Below are positions 8,376-16,014 of a stretch of 36,902 nucleotides of DNA, in pieces. The position numbers were made by a program, and so were the translations under genes. This stretch comes from Modestobacter sp. Its GTDB lineage: Bacteria > Actinomycetota > Actinomycetes > Mycobacteriales > Geodermatophilaceae. The DNA lies in contig JAOPWO010000047.1 in assembly GCA_025965635.1 (NCBI GenBank), positions 1 to 36,902 on the forward strand. The letters are read 5' to 3'. How positions within the stretch are numbered: position 1 is the first letter of the stretch; every line of letters starts with the position of its first letter. A model generated the notes under the pieces. It was not told where the DNA came from. It made no database searches and saw only the letters and a list, made by a program, of their open reading frames with translations.

Positions 8376-9329
8376 ATGCTGACCACGGAATCTCTTCTGG
8401 TCACACAGGTGCGCCTGGAGGCCCACGGGGTGATCTCAGTCAGCCTTGAGCACCCTTCAGGGGCGCCTCTTCGGCCATGGAGACCCGGGGCGCACCTGGA
8501 TGTGTTCCTGCCGAGCGGCCTGGTTCGACAGTATTCCCTCTGTGGCGACCCGCGCAATCGCACGACCTATACGGTCGCGGTCCTCCGTGAGGATCGCGGC
8601 CGGGGCGGCTCCGCCGAGATGCACGACACCGCCTGGGTCGGAAGAACCCTGGGAGTTCGCGGCCCCCGCAACCATTTCGAGCTGGTCGACGCCTCGAGTT
8701 ACCTCTTCCTGGCTGGCGGGATCGGCATCACGCCGATACTGAGCATGGTGCGCGAGGTCGCGGAGCGCGAGGTCGACTGGTCGCTGTTCTACGGTGGGCG
8801 AGCCAGGGCGTCGATGGCCTTCGTCGACGCGCTGCGTGAACTCGGTGGTGATCGTGTCCACATCCATCCTCAGGACGAGGTGGGCATTCTTCCTCTCGGG
8901 CCCTTGGTCGAGGTTGCTGCACCCGGCACGGCGGTGTATTGCTGCGGCCCTGAGGGAATGGTCAGCGCTGCCGTCGATGTCTGTGCGGAAGCGGGGATGT
9001 CGTCAGCGCTCCATGTCGAACGTTTTGCGCCGTCGTCTCGTTCTTCATCGGCTACGCCGGCCGGGCAGTTCGAAGTGGAACTGCGCCAGACCGGCGTGGT
9101 GCTGCAGGTTCCGTCGGATCGGACTCTGCTGGAGGTGGTCCGGGATGCGCTGCCCGACATGCCCTATTCCTGCGAGGAGGGGTATTGCGGGTCCTGTGAG
9201 TCACGCGTCCTCGACGGGATGCCGGAACATCACGATGACATCCTGACCCCGGAGGAACGGGAGAAGAGCGACACGATGATGATTTGTGTCGGCCGCTCGA
9301 AGACCTCACGGCTGGTCCTCGACCTGTGA
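8376..9329 (+). CDS. phthalate-dioxygenase-type reductase (FMN/NAD/2Fe-2S)
   Basis: The protein is 317 residues from ATG 8376 (TTG 8343 and GTG 8355/8370 are alternatives; none has a strong ribosome binding site). It is a class IA electron-transfer reductase of the PDR/VanB type. It has a flavin-binding RQYSLCG, an NAD-binding GGIGITPILSM, a YCCGPEGM strand end and a C-terminal plant-type ferredoxin with CEEGYCGSC plus a later MMICVGRS Cys. Such proteins pass electrons from NAD(P)H to a Rieske oxygenase that demethylates or hydroxylates aromatic acids, as in vanillate or syringate O-demethylation. No Rieske oxygenase is in the window. It could feed an oxygenase encoded elsewhere. All redox motifs are intact. 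Confidence 0.87.
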   Translation: MLTTESLLVTQVRLEAHGVISVSLEHPSGAPLRPWRPGAHLDVFLPSGLVRQYSLCGDPRNRTTYTVAVLREDRGRGGSAEMHDTAWVGRTLGVRGPRNHFELVDASSYLFLAGGIGITPILSMVREVAEREVDWSLFYGGRARASMAFVDALRELGGDRVHIHPQDEVGILPLGPLVEVAAPGTAVYCCGPEGMVSAAVDVCAEAGMSSALHVERFAPSSRSSSATPAGQFEVELRQTGVVLQVPSDRTLLEVVRDALPDMPYSCEEGYCGSCESRVLDGMPEHHDDILTPEEREKSDTMMICVGRSKTSRLVLDL

Positions 9330-9477
9330 GGAGCCCCGCCGTTCGGCTGGACGGAGCCCGAACCACGGCGTCCCCATCGTCAGCCGGACACAGGTCCCAG
9401 CGGCGGCCGGAGGGTGGGCAGCACATGGTCGTGTCGACGCCCGTCCGTGCACGTCTGCCTCGTCCCGGCAGCGCCCG

Positions 9478-9969
9478 ATGGCGGCGGATGGGTCGCTCCC
9501 GGCGGATCTGGTCGAGCGATTGCGCCGGCTCGACACGTGCGCCGTCTCAGGCGCGCTGGACACCCTGAGCCTCCCGGGGCGCGGCCACGGGCATCCGACC
9601 GGTTGTGGGCGGTGCCCGGACCGGTCGTGGGGCATGTCCGCACGGTGTTGGCCGGGCCTTCCGAAGCCGACGGTCCGGCGCAGCACATAGCGGCGGCGGC
9701 GATCGAGGCCGCTGGAGAGGGACGTGCTGGTCATCGCCGACTCCGGTCGGGTGGGCGTCTCCTCGTGGGACTGCATCCTCACCGCGCCCCCAGCCGGCGC
9801 GGCATCGGCGAGGTGACCATCGACCGGGCGTGCGACGACATCCCGGGGAGCGAGGAGCACGGCATCCCGGTGTTCGGTCAGCATGGCCGAGGCCGTGCTC
9901 AGCGGTCGGCCCGTCACCGAGGTCATGCACGACAGCCAGTTCCCAACGGTCGAGGAGGCCACCCCGTGA
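9478..9969 (+). pseudogene. decayed RraA/LigK-family aldolase
   Basis: Three frames together give an RraA-family protein: LVERLRRLDTCAVSGALDTL, then PGPVVGHVRTVLAGPSEADG and HIAAAAIEAAGEG, then DVLVIADSGRVGVSSW, then a shift to TIDRACDDIPGSEEHGIPVF, then MAEAVLSGRPVTEVMHDSQF to the stop at 9969. At least three frameshifts are needed. The stretch normally found between the PVF motif and the C-terminus also appears deleted. RraA-family members include 4-carboxy-4-hydroxy-2-oxoadipate aldolase, the step after LigJ in 4,5-cleavage pathways, so position and family fit the operon. In this form it cannot make a working enzyme, and the pathway would need an aldolase from elsewhere. Confidence 0.75.
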
Positions 9970-9994
9970 CAGCGTCAGGTGATCGGGCTCTGCT

Positions 9995-10560
9995 TGCTCA
10001 CTCGAGGGAGGGTTGGTGACTCCGCCGGTGATGAGGAGCATCCGTAGCCGGTAGTTCTACGGTTGCCGGAACGCGGGCGACCCGGCAGTGGAGTTCGATG
10101 AGGCCGTTGAGGGCTTCGGTGCCCGCCGTTGATGGAGCGGCCGGTGTCGAACCAGGCCAGGCTCGCGGTCTTCCACTGCTCGAGGGTCCGCCCCGGGCGG
10201 ACGATCGCGGGTGCCGGGCAGCTGGGGGAGAACTCCAGGATCTGCTCGGGGAGGGTGCGGCCGGGTTCAGTCCGGGGGTGGTGGTAGGTCGCCCGCAGCT
10301 GCCGGGGTGCACGACCAGGCCGGCCACACGGCGAGGTGTCGGTCGTCGGCGTCGATGTCCCGGGTGGAGCGCGCCCCCTGGCGGTCGGTGAGCTTCTCGG
10401 CGCCGGCGCCGGCGCCGGCGCCGGCGCGCAGCAGGCTGCGCATGCCGTAGAGCGGGGCGGCCTTCCTGCCGCGGTGCGCTGATGGCGCTTGCCGAATGTT
10501 CGCAGGAGTGCTCGTCGAAGGTGGCTCATCGGGCTTCGGGTCCGCTGAGATCCGCTGACC
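9995..10560 (-). pseudogene. decayed ISL3-family transposase, C-terminal part
   Basis: Minus-strand frames spell the end of an ISL3-type DDE transposase in pieces: KAAPLYGMRSLLR, EKLTDRQGAR, APRQLRATYHHP, PEQILEFSPSCPAP, RTLEQWKTASLAWFDTGR, then GTEALNGLIELHCRVA and MLLITGG in other frames. The N-terminal zinc finger and most of the catalytic domain are absent. It sits exactly between the converging ends of the two island operons. It carries an in-frame (GGCGCC)n expansion that encodes Ala-Gly repeats. Confidence 0.75.
10399..10427. repeat. GGCGCC hexamer tandem repeat
   Basis: Four full GGCGCC units plus a partial fifth lie inside the ISL3 relic and would read as alternating Ala-Gly. Each unit is itself palindromic. 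This is probably a slippage product in decaying sequence. Confidence 0.8.
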
Positions 10561-10594
10561 GGCCCAGGCGCTCGTGCGGCCGGAGCAGGCAGGC

Positions 10595-11647
10595 TCAGCG
10601 GTGCTCATCCATGCGGAACTCCACACCATGCTTCTCGCATTCCAGGCGGTACATCTCCCGCACCCTGGGGTTCTCGTCCTCATGGTCGATCTGGTCGCCG
10701 CCGTTCCGAGTACTGATCGACGACATGGGCAGTCCTGTGGCTCCGTCTCGAGCTTTGCTCTCGGTGTGCCTCAGGGCCAGATATCGAGCGGGCGTCGAAC
10801 CGGTGTTGAAGTGCTGGTGGAACATCATGTCCGGAGGGATGACGAGGCTGTCCACCGACCAGTCGAAGCGCTGCATCTCCTCCCCCTCCCGCCACATCAG
10901 CGTGTAGCCGGTTCCATCCAGGATGATCACGTGCGCCCCGGGCCCGTGGCGATGGGCCTTCTTGTACGTCCCGACAGGGAACTCGGAGATGTGGGCGCCC
11001 ATGGTGTTGCCTGCGAGCTTGAGATGGATGTTGGTGCCGGCACCCCTCTCCTTGTAATCGATGAGTTTGAAGCCTCGTACGTCCGGCACGAAGTTCGTCG
11101 CCCAGATCCGACCGTCCAGGGAACCCTGCCCGCTGAAGTACCCGCGGGCACCGGAGAACCTTCGGGGGAAGTGGTATTCACAATTGAAGATGAAGTCGGC
11201 GTCGGCGAAGAGGTTGATCAGCGTAGGAGCGTTGGTGACGGCCAACAGTCGGACCACATCGTCGCCGCTACCGTTGTGGTGCCGGTACGGGGCGTTCATG
11301 GGGATGGCGAACAGGCTTCCCTCCTGCCACTCGAAAAAATGTTCGTGCCCGCTGGGATCCCAGACTGTGCTGCTTCCGCGGCCGTGCAGGACGTAGAACA
11401 TCGCTTCGTGCAGGTGCCGTTGTGGAAGCAGGCTCCCCCCGGGAGGCACTTCGGAGATGTAGCAGTCGTTCGACGTGTCGCTGCCATCGTGGTTGATGAA
11501 GCAGGCGGCTCCGCCGGTTCGTGCCCATGGCCGCAGGCCGACCAGGCGCAGGTCCGGCACGTAGTTGCCCGGTATCACGTCGAGTCCCTCGGCGAGCAGC
11601 CACTGCCGGTACGAACTCGCGGGCGGATTCATGGGGCCTTCGGACAT
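10595..11647 (-). CDS. bicupin protein (copy 2), possible ring-modifying enzyme
   Basis: The protein is 350 residues from ATG 11647; a GGAAGG lies about twelve bases upstream, and the TTG at 11659 is less likely because that site abuts it. Two cupin barrels are visible. The first has the metal-type motif LLPQRHLHEAMFYVLHGRG and a later YRHHN. The second has YKKAHRHGPGAHVIILDGTG and FHQHFNTGSTPARYLALR. Length and two-barrel layout recall gentisate 1,2-dioxygenase-like proteins, but I cannot assign a reaction. It is the last gene of the leftward operon, 43 bases after the EutA-like gene. It is clearly paralogous to the bicupin at 13303-14376, so two related subunits or two related activities are likely. 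Confidence 0.8.
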   Translation of the reverse strand: MSEGPMNPPASSYRQWLLAEGLDVIPGNYVPDLRLVGLRPWARTGGAACFINHDGSDTSNDCYISEVPPGGSLLPQRHLHEAMFYVLHGRGSSTVWDPSGHEHFFEWQEGSLFAIPMNAPYRHHNGSGDDVVRLLAVTNAPTLINLFADADFIFNCEYHFPRRFSGARGYFSGQGSLDGRIWATNFVPDVRGFKLIDYKERGAGTNIHLKLAGNTMGAHISEFPVGTYKKAHRHGPGAHVIILDGTGYTLMWREGEEMQRFDWSVDSLVIPPDMMFHQHFNTGSTPARYLALRHTESKARDGATGLPMSSISTRNGGDQIDHEDENPRVREMYRLECEKHGVEFRMDEHR

Positions 11648-11690
11648 GCGTTTGGTCAACCTTCCCAGTCCTAGGCGGGATGGGCCCCTG

Positions 11691-13232
11691 CTACAGCTGG
11701 AACACCAGGGACTTGATGCTGATCGGTACGGTCCCGGAGTCGGGTAACGCTCTTCCGACGTCCACGAAATCGAAGTCGGAGACCTCTATCTCGTCCACCG
11801 AGACAATGGCCGCGCGGCCGCGGACCTGCTCATCGAGGAGTGCCCCGATGCTCTGGGCCACATCACCCTCGAAGATGACGACGAGCGGAAGTCCCGCGAC
11901 AAGCCTTGGCTCCAATGCCCGAGCGAGACCCACAGCGAAAGAGTTGAGCCTCGCAAACGATGGCGCCCCCTCCCATCGAAATGCGAGGGCGACCGGCGCA
12001 TCCAGGTCGACATCGAACACTGCGACGTGTTCGGTGATCGCACTACAGACGAACTCTGCACTCATCTCCCCGGCAAGGCTGAGAGCTGGTCTGATGACAC
12101 GCAGGTCAGCCAACGGCAGCGGACTCGGATCAGTGATGAACACCGTACTTCCGCTGACCTGCACCGTGTATTGCGAGGCGCCGAGGACGGTGGCCCGGAT
12201 ACCCCCTGATGGCCGCAGCAGAGGCCCTGGGAGGCCCCGTACCCGGCGCCGCATCTCTTCCCCGAGAACATGGCCGAGGTCCCCGAAGACGCCACTCTCG
12301 TTCCCGTAGATGTATTCCGCTACGCCGCCGGAGAAGAACACCGCGTCATAAGGGCCGCCCCTGCTGAGTGACGGCGTCAGCAGGAGCGAAGGCACCGTGT
12401 CCGGGGGCAACCGGCCCCCCTGGGCGAACTCTACGACGGCCGCACACATCCATGAGGCCATCGCCTTCAACTCCTCCGTAGCGGGCCGGCATCCCAGGTG
12501 CCACCGAAAGCCGAGGTGATCCGCGATCTCCTGTGCCATCGGTTCGAGTCGGACCAACTCCCCGGACACCCCCTGGGCGATGAGTCGGCCACCGATGTGC
12601 ATGGCGGCCGTACTCACCACCTTGCCGCTCTCCGCCACAGTGAACTTGGTGGTGCCGCCGCCCATGTCGATGTTGAGGACGGCGCCGCCGGACCTCTGCG
12701 AGTGCGCTACGGCCCCTGATCCATGAGCCGCCAAGGTCGCTTCGATGTGATGCCCGGCCGTCACACAGACGAAATTTCCGCTCTCCGCCGCCAACGCGTC
12801 CGCGATCGCCCGCGCATTGTGTCGACGCGTCGCCTCACCGGTGAGGATGACTGCACCGCTGTCCACCTCGGCTCGCGTCATCCCTGCTTCGCGGAAACCC
12901 TCAGCCACGATGCCTCTGATCGCGCACTCGTCGATCCTCGGGCCAGAGTCCGATTCGGCGTAGGGCGTCAGATGCACCCGGGAAGCATGCAACAGCTCCC
13001 TCGCGACCACCACGTACCGACTGGACAGTTCGCGGCCCAACCGCCGCATGATGATCTCCGAGAAGACGACCTGCGTCGTTGCTGAACCGACATCAATCCC
13101 GACGCTCACGAGTTTCACCTGGTCGGTCAACCACAGCGGGTGCCTGTCGTCATCGAGCTCCACATCGTCGTGTGCGTGTGCGTGTGCGTGTGCGTGTGCG
13201 TGACCGTCGTGTGCGTGACCGTCGGTCGTCAC
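11691..13232 (-). CDS. EutA-like reactivating ATPase with His-rich N-terminus
   Basis: The protein is 513 residues from GTG 13232; the ORF-track start at 13421 lies inside the upstream gene. It matches EutA, the actin/HSP70-fold factor that reactivates B12-dependent ethanolamine ammonia-lyase. Motifs are KLVSVGIDVGSATTQVVF (phosphate-binding loop), VDSGAVILTGEATRRHNARA, VCVTAGHHIEATLAAHGSGA and LNIDMGGGTTKF (second ATP-binding loop). Unlike usual EutA, it begins with GHAHDGHAHAHAHAHAHDD, a possible metal-binding tail encoded by hexamer repeats. No EutB, EutC or other B12 enzyme is in the window; its neighbours are two bicupins. The start overlaps the stop of a 25-codon ORF. It may reactivate a lyase encoded elsewhere, or the fold has been recruited for the cupin proteins. 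Confidence 0.83.
   Translation of the reverse strand: MTTDGHAHDGHAHAHAHAHAHDDVELDDDRHPLWLTDQVKLVSVGIDVGSATTQVVFSEIIMRRLGRELSSRYVVVARELLHASRVHLTPYAESDSGPRIDECAIRGIVAEGFREAGMTRAEVDSGAVILTGEATRRHNARAIADALAAESGNFVCVTAGHHIEATLAAHGSGAVAHSQRSGGAVLNIDMGGGTTKFTVAESGKVVSTAAMHIGGRLIAQGVSGELVRLEPMAQEIADHLGFRWHLGCRPATEELKAMASWMCAAVVEFAQGGRLPPDTVPSLLLTPSLSRGGPYDAVFFSGGVAEYIYGNESGVFGDLGHVLGEEMRRRVRGLPGPLLRPSGGIRATVLGASQYTVQVSGSTVFITDPSPLPLADLRVIRPALSLAGEMSAEFVCSAITEHVAVFDVDLDAPVALAFRWEGAPSFARLNSFAVGLARALEPRLVAGLPLVVIFEGDVAQSIGALLDEQVRGRAAIVSVDEIEVSDFDFVDVGRALPDSGTVPISIKSLVFQL
13171..13202. repeat. TGTGCG hexamer microsatellite in the EutA-like gene
   Basis: Five TGTGCG units run from 13171 to 13200, plus two further bases. 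On the coding (minus) strand they read as (GCACAC)n, that is (Ala-His)n. A unit change would preserve the frame and alter only the number of His residues. An imperfect CGTGACCGTCG repeat follows. Confidence 0.85.
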
Positions 13233-13306
13233 CCTCGCCCGTCCCGCAGGGTGCCGTGGAGGTACTCGTCCGGGTGTCCGGCACGGCGGCGATGGTTCCC
13301 GTTCAT
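13229..13306 (-). CDS. 25-codon coupling ORF between bicupin and EutA-like genes
   Basis: ATG at 13306 overlaps the bicupin stop (ATGA). Its TGA at 13229-13231 overlaps the GTG start of the EutA-like gene (GTGA). It encodes MNGNHRRRAGHPDEYLHGTL plus a short tail. It is too short for the ORF track. The double overlap suggests that ribosomes reinitiate through it, so it either couples translation of the two large genes or is the remnant of a third gene deleted down to its ends. No family is recognised. Confidence 0.45.
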   Translation of the reverse strand: MNGNHRRRAGHPDEYLHGTLRDGRG

Positions 13307-14376
13307 GAGCGCTCGGGGTGGATGCCGCGCATACCGTTGGGGACGCCGTTCCTCTCGAGTTCGGCCTCGAACATGGCGAGGATCGAGGGATCCTCATCGA
13401 CATACTCGATCTGGTCTCCACCCAGCGAGGTGGGCTTGTCGATCATGAATTCCTTGAAGACCGGGTATTTCTGGCTGCCCCACCGCATGGCGAGATAACG
13501 GGCAGGCGTGGAACCGGTGTTGAAGTGCTGGTGGAACCACCTGTCAGGCGGGACCACGATAGAGCCCGGCTTCCAGTCCACACGGCGGACCGGCTCGTCC
13601 TCGCGCCACAGCAGTGAGAAGCCCTGTCCGGAGATGATGATCACATGCGCGCCGGCTCCGTGACGGTGTGCCTTCTTGTACGTCCCCACGGGGAACTGGG
13701 AGATGTGGCCGCACAGACTGCTGTCAGCGATCTCGAGCATGACGTTGGACCCGCCGGCCCCACGCTCGCTCCACTCCTTCAGCTGCATGGAACGGACGTC
13801 AGGGATGAACCTGGTGTCCCAGACCCGCCCTGCGTATGCAGTACCGCCCTCGGTGGTGTTGGTGTCCTTGTCACTGAAGCGGTCGGTGAAGTCGAACTCG
13901 CAGTTGTAGATGAAATCGAGGTTGTGGATCAACTTCATCATGAGCGGAGCACTGGTCACGACATAGAAGCGAGCCGGCTCCGAGCCGCTGGAGTTGAAGT
14001 GCTGGCTCCAGGCGTTGAGGGGTACGGAGAAAAGACTGCCTTCCTGCCACTCGAACGACGTCTTGGCCCCCGCGCCGTTCCACACGCTGGTCGTCCCGCG
14101 GCCCGACACGACGAAGACGAGTTCCTCGTACATGTGTTTCTCGGGCGTGAGCTGGCCACCCGCGGGGATCTCGATGATGTGGGCGTCGTTGACGTCTTCG
14201 CTGCCCTGGAGCAAGGCGACGGCGCCGCGGCCGCCCCGCCGCTCCCAGGCACCCAGCTGCACAGTCTTCAGGTCCTCGATGTAGAGGCCCTCGATGAGCG
14301 TCAGCCCCTCGTTGGCAATCCACCTCTGATAATCGTCGGGACGACGGATGGACGGTAGGTCGGCGGGTTGGGCCAT
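13303..14376 (-). CDS. bicupin protein (copy 1), possible ring-modifying enzyme
   Basis: This 357-residue protein has two cupin barrels and starts at ATG 14376 with GAGAGG about eleven bases upstream. Barrel one carries LTPEKHMYEELVFVVSGRGT and WSQHFNSSG. Barrel two carries YKKAHRHGAGAHVIIISGQG and FHQHFNTGSTPARYLAMRWG. Many His and Glu residues sit where cupins bind Fe, Mn or Zn. It shares the overall layout and several motifs with the bicupin at 10595-11647. In the first barrel His-Met-Tyr replaces the paralogue's His-Leu-His. It lies 65 bases downstream of the second lipoprotein gene. Gentisate-dioxygenase-like ring cleavage or a non-catalytic binding role are both possible, and nothing in the sequence decides between them. 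Confidence 0.8.
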   Translation of the reverse strand: MAQPADLPSIRRPDDYQRWIANEGLTLIEGLYIEDLKTVQLGAWERRGGRGAVALLQGSEDVNDAHIIEIPAGGQLTPEKHMYEELVFVVSGRGTTSVWNGAGAKTSFEWQEGSLFSVPLNAWSQHFNSSGSEPARFYVVTSAPLMMKLIHNLDFIYNCEFDFTDRFSDKDTNTTEGGTAYAGRVWDTRFIPDVRSMQLKEWSERGAGGSNVMLEIADSSLCGHISQFPVGTYKKAHRHGAGAHVIIISGQGFSLLWREDEPVRRVDWKPGSIVVPPDRWFHQHFNTGSTPARYLAMRWGSQKYPVFKEFMIDKPTSLGGDQIEYVDEDPSILAMFEAELERNGVPNGMRGIHPERS

Positions 14377-14441
14377 CGCGTTTTCTTGCCTCTCAGTTCG
14401 ACGAGTGGTGTGCTGCGGCCAGTGTGGACCGTAGTGCTGTG

Positions 14442-15596
14442 CTAATTTCCGAGAATTGCGGAAATCCGGTCTTCCCAGTCCTTCTGGTTCAGCAGGAAGT
14501 CCCAGTCGTTCGCATCGAAGTACTTCTGGTCCTCCACCGGTACCGCGTAGGCAGGGACGGTGTCAGGCCGGTCGACATCGGCGCGGGTGCTGACCTGCAG
14601 GATCGCGTCATTGAACAGCTGCCCGCCCTCCTTGCAGGCGAGCCAGTTGACCAGCAGCTTGGCCGCGTTCGGGTGCGGCGCCTTGTTGTTGATGCTCAGC
14701 ATCCCGGACCCGGCGGTGGTCACCTGTCCCTTGGTCGGCACCACGACTTCCAGTGGGAGACCCTGACTCGTCGCCGCACCGACCTCACCCTGATGAAGTG
14801 CGACACCGACGGCGAACGTCCCCCGCGCGACGTCGTCTACTTCCTGTCGCGCGTCAGCGAGGAATGTCGGCTGTTGATCGACGTACAGCTTGCGAACGAA
14901 GTCGTCCCCGAACTCGTCAGCGAGCATGGCTGCCGTATAGATCGCGCCACCTGACTCGAGAGGATCTTCCAGGACGATCTTCCCGCGCCATTCCGGCCGG
15001 AGCAGGTCGTCCCACTCGCTCACCTCGTCCGCCGAGACCGCATCGGTGTTGACGACGTATGGGAGCTGCACGAAGTTGGAGATCGCGAGGATGTGCTGAC
15101 CTTCCGGGTCCACCCACGGCGTTTCGCCACCGGTCCAGTTGGCGCCGTCTGCGATCTCAGGTAGCAGGACGTCCTTCAGGGATCCGAGCCAGTCCGACCC
15201 GTAGAAGACGACTGCGGCCGACTCGCCGCCGCTGGTGAAGACGTCGTGCGCGAAGATGCCGGCGTCACGCTCGGCCTTGATCTTCGCCGCCGTCTCGCTG
15301 TTGCGGGCACCGACGTACTCGACCTCCACGCCGTACCGGTCCGCGAATGCGGCTGGAAGGACCTTCCGGACGTCGCCGGCCGGCGTGCCGGACCAGACCA
15401 CGGAGCCCTCTTCCCGGGCTGCCGCGACCAAGGGATCGTCGCCTGCGATGCAGCCGTCGTCGGCCAGGCCTTGGCGTCCTCCGCTCGAGGCCGCGCCGCT
15501 GGCGCCAGCGGCGCCGTCATCGTTGCCGGAACCGCACCCGGTCGCGAGTACGAGAACGAGCGCTGTACCACACACCAAAGGGAAGTGAACCTTCAC
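14442..15596 (-). CDS. ABC transporter substrate-binding lipoprotein (copy 2)
   Basis: This 384-residue binding lipoprotein starts at GTG 15596 with AAGGAG five bases upstream. The signal peptide ends in the lipobox VLATGCGSG, followed by a Gly/Ala/Ser linker. The mature domain parallels copy 1: GCIAGDDPLVAAAREEGSVV opens it, WDDLLRPEWRGKIVLEDP lies mid-protein and PHPNAAKLLVNWLACKEG near the end. It heads the leftward operon and has no ATPase or permease of its own, so it probably docks to the importer at 1705-4655. Divergence between the two copies suggests different ligands or affinities. The operon order (receptor first, then bicupin, EutA-like, bicupin) ties uptake to the cupin proteins. 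Confidence 0.87.
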   Translation of the reverse strand: MKVHFPLVCGTALVLVLATGCGSGNDDGAAGASGAASSGGRQGLADDGCIAGDDPLVAAAREEGSVVWSGTPAGDVRKVLPAAFADRYGVEVEYVGARNSETAAKIKAERDAGIFAHDVFTSGGESAAVVFYGSDWLGSLKDVLLPEIADGANWTGGETPWVDPEGQHILAISNFVQLPYVVNTDAVSADEVSEWDDLLRPEWRGKIVLEDPLESGGAIYTAAMLADEFGDDFVRKLYVDQQPTFLADARQEVDDVARGTFAVGVALHQGEVGAATSQGLPLEVVVPTKGQVTTAGSGMLSINNKAPHPNAAKLLVNWLACKEGGQLFNDAILQVSTRADVDRPDTVPAYAVPVEDQKYFDANDWDFLLNQKDWEDRISAILGN

Positions 15597-16014
15597 GGCG
15601 CTCCTTGACGGGCTGGATCCGCGGGTCCCGGGCTGGACCTCGCCGGCTTGCGCAACGTGCGTGCGTGCGCAGGCGCCGGATCCTGCAGCGCAGGAAAAGC
15701 TTCATGTAGTCGACGACCGGCGAAGATGTGGCACGCGTCGCAAAAGCTAGCGGCTGGGCGTGTGGCCGTCAATGGCGCGTTGCGTTCGGATTTCGACCCG
15801 ACCCGCCCATACGGATGGTCGACAGGTCGTGGAGGGAGCGCGGCGCCCTCGCGGTGCCGACATCGGCTCGTGATCGGCATCGAGCGGTCCGGTCGGCCCG
15901 CCGCCCGACGACGACGTCGTCCATGGCGGCGTTGTCCGCCCACGTGCCGACGGGGCCCGTCGAGGTGCGCCGTGCGTCGGGCTGACGTCGGTGAGAGCGG
16001 AACGGGGCGAATCT
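15597..16014. other. leader region of the leftward operon, no gene
   Basis: No coding frame is convincing. It must contain the promoter of the lipoprotein-bicupin-EutA operon, but no clear -35/-10 pair stands out. Visible are the 8-base palindrome TTGCGCAA (15648-15655) and a GGTCC/GGACC hairpin at about 15624-15639. Either could be an operator. Further upstream the sequence grades into the IS relic. Confidence 0.4.
15648..15655. promoter_or_regulatory. palindrome TTGCGCAA, candidate operator
   Basis: A perfect 8-base palindrome about 50 bases upstream of the GTG start of the second lipoprotein gene. Its position suits an operator or the downstream edge of a promoter. No regulator gene is present in the island to pair with it. 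Confidence 0.25.

Noticed and set aside
10574-11674. 366-codon plus-strand ORF opposite the second bicupin
   Set aside because: It mirrors the bicupin exactly. The minus strand carries the conserved cupin motifs, and the plus frame has none.
12540-12560. GGTTCGAGTC resembling a tRNA T-loop
   Set aside because: It is inside the EutA-like gene and no acceptor stem or anticodon arm surrounds it.
13171-13225. Short repeats considered as a CRISPR array
   Set aside because: The units are six bases without spacers and lie inside a coding frame, so this is a microsatellite.
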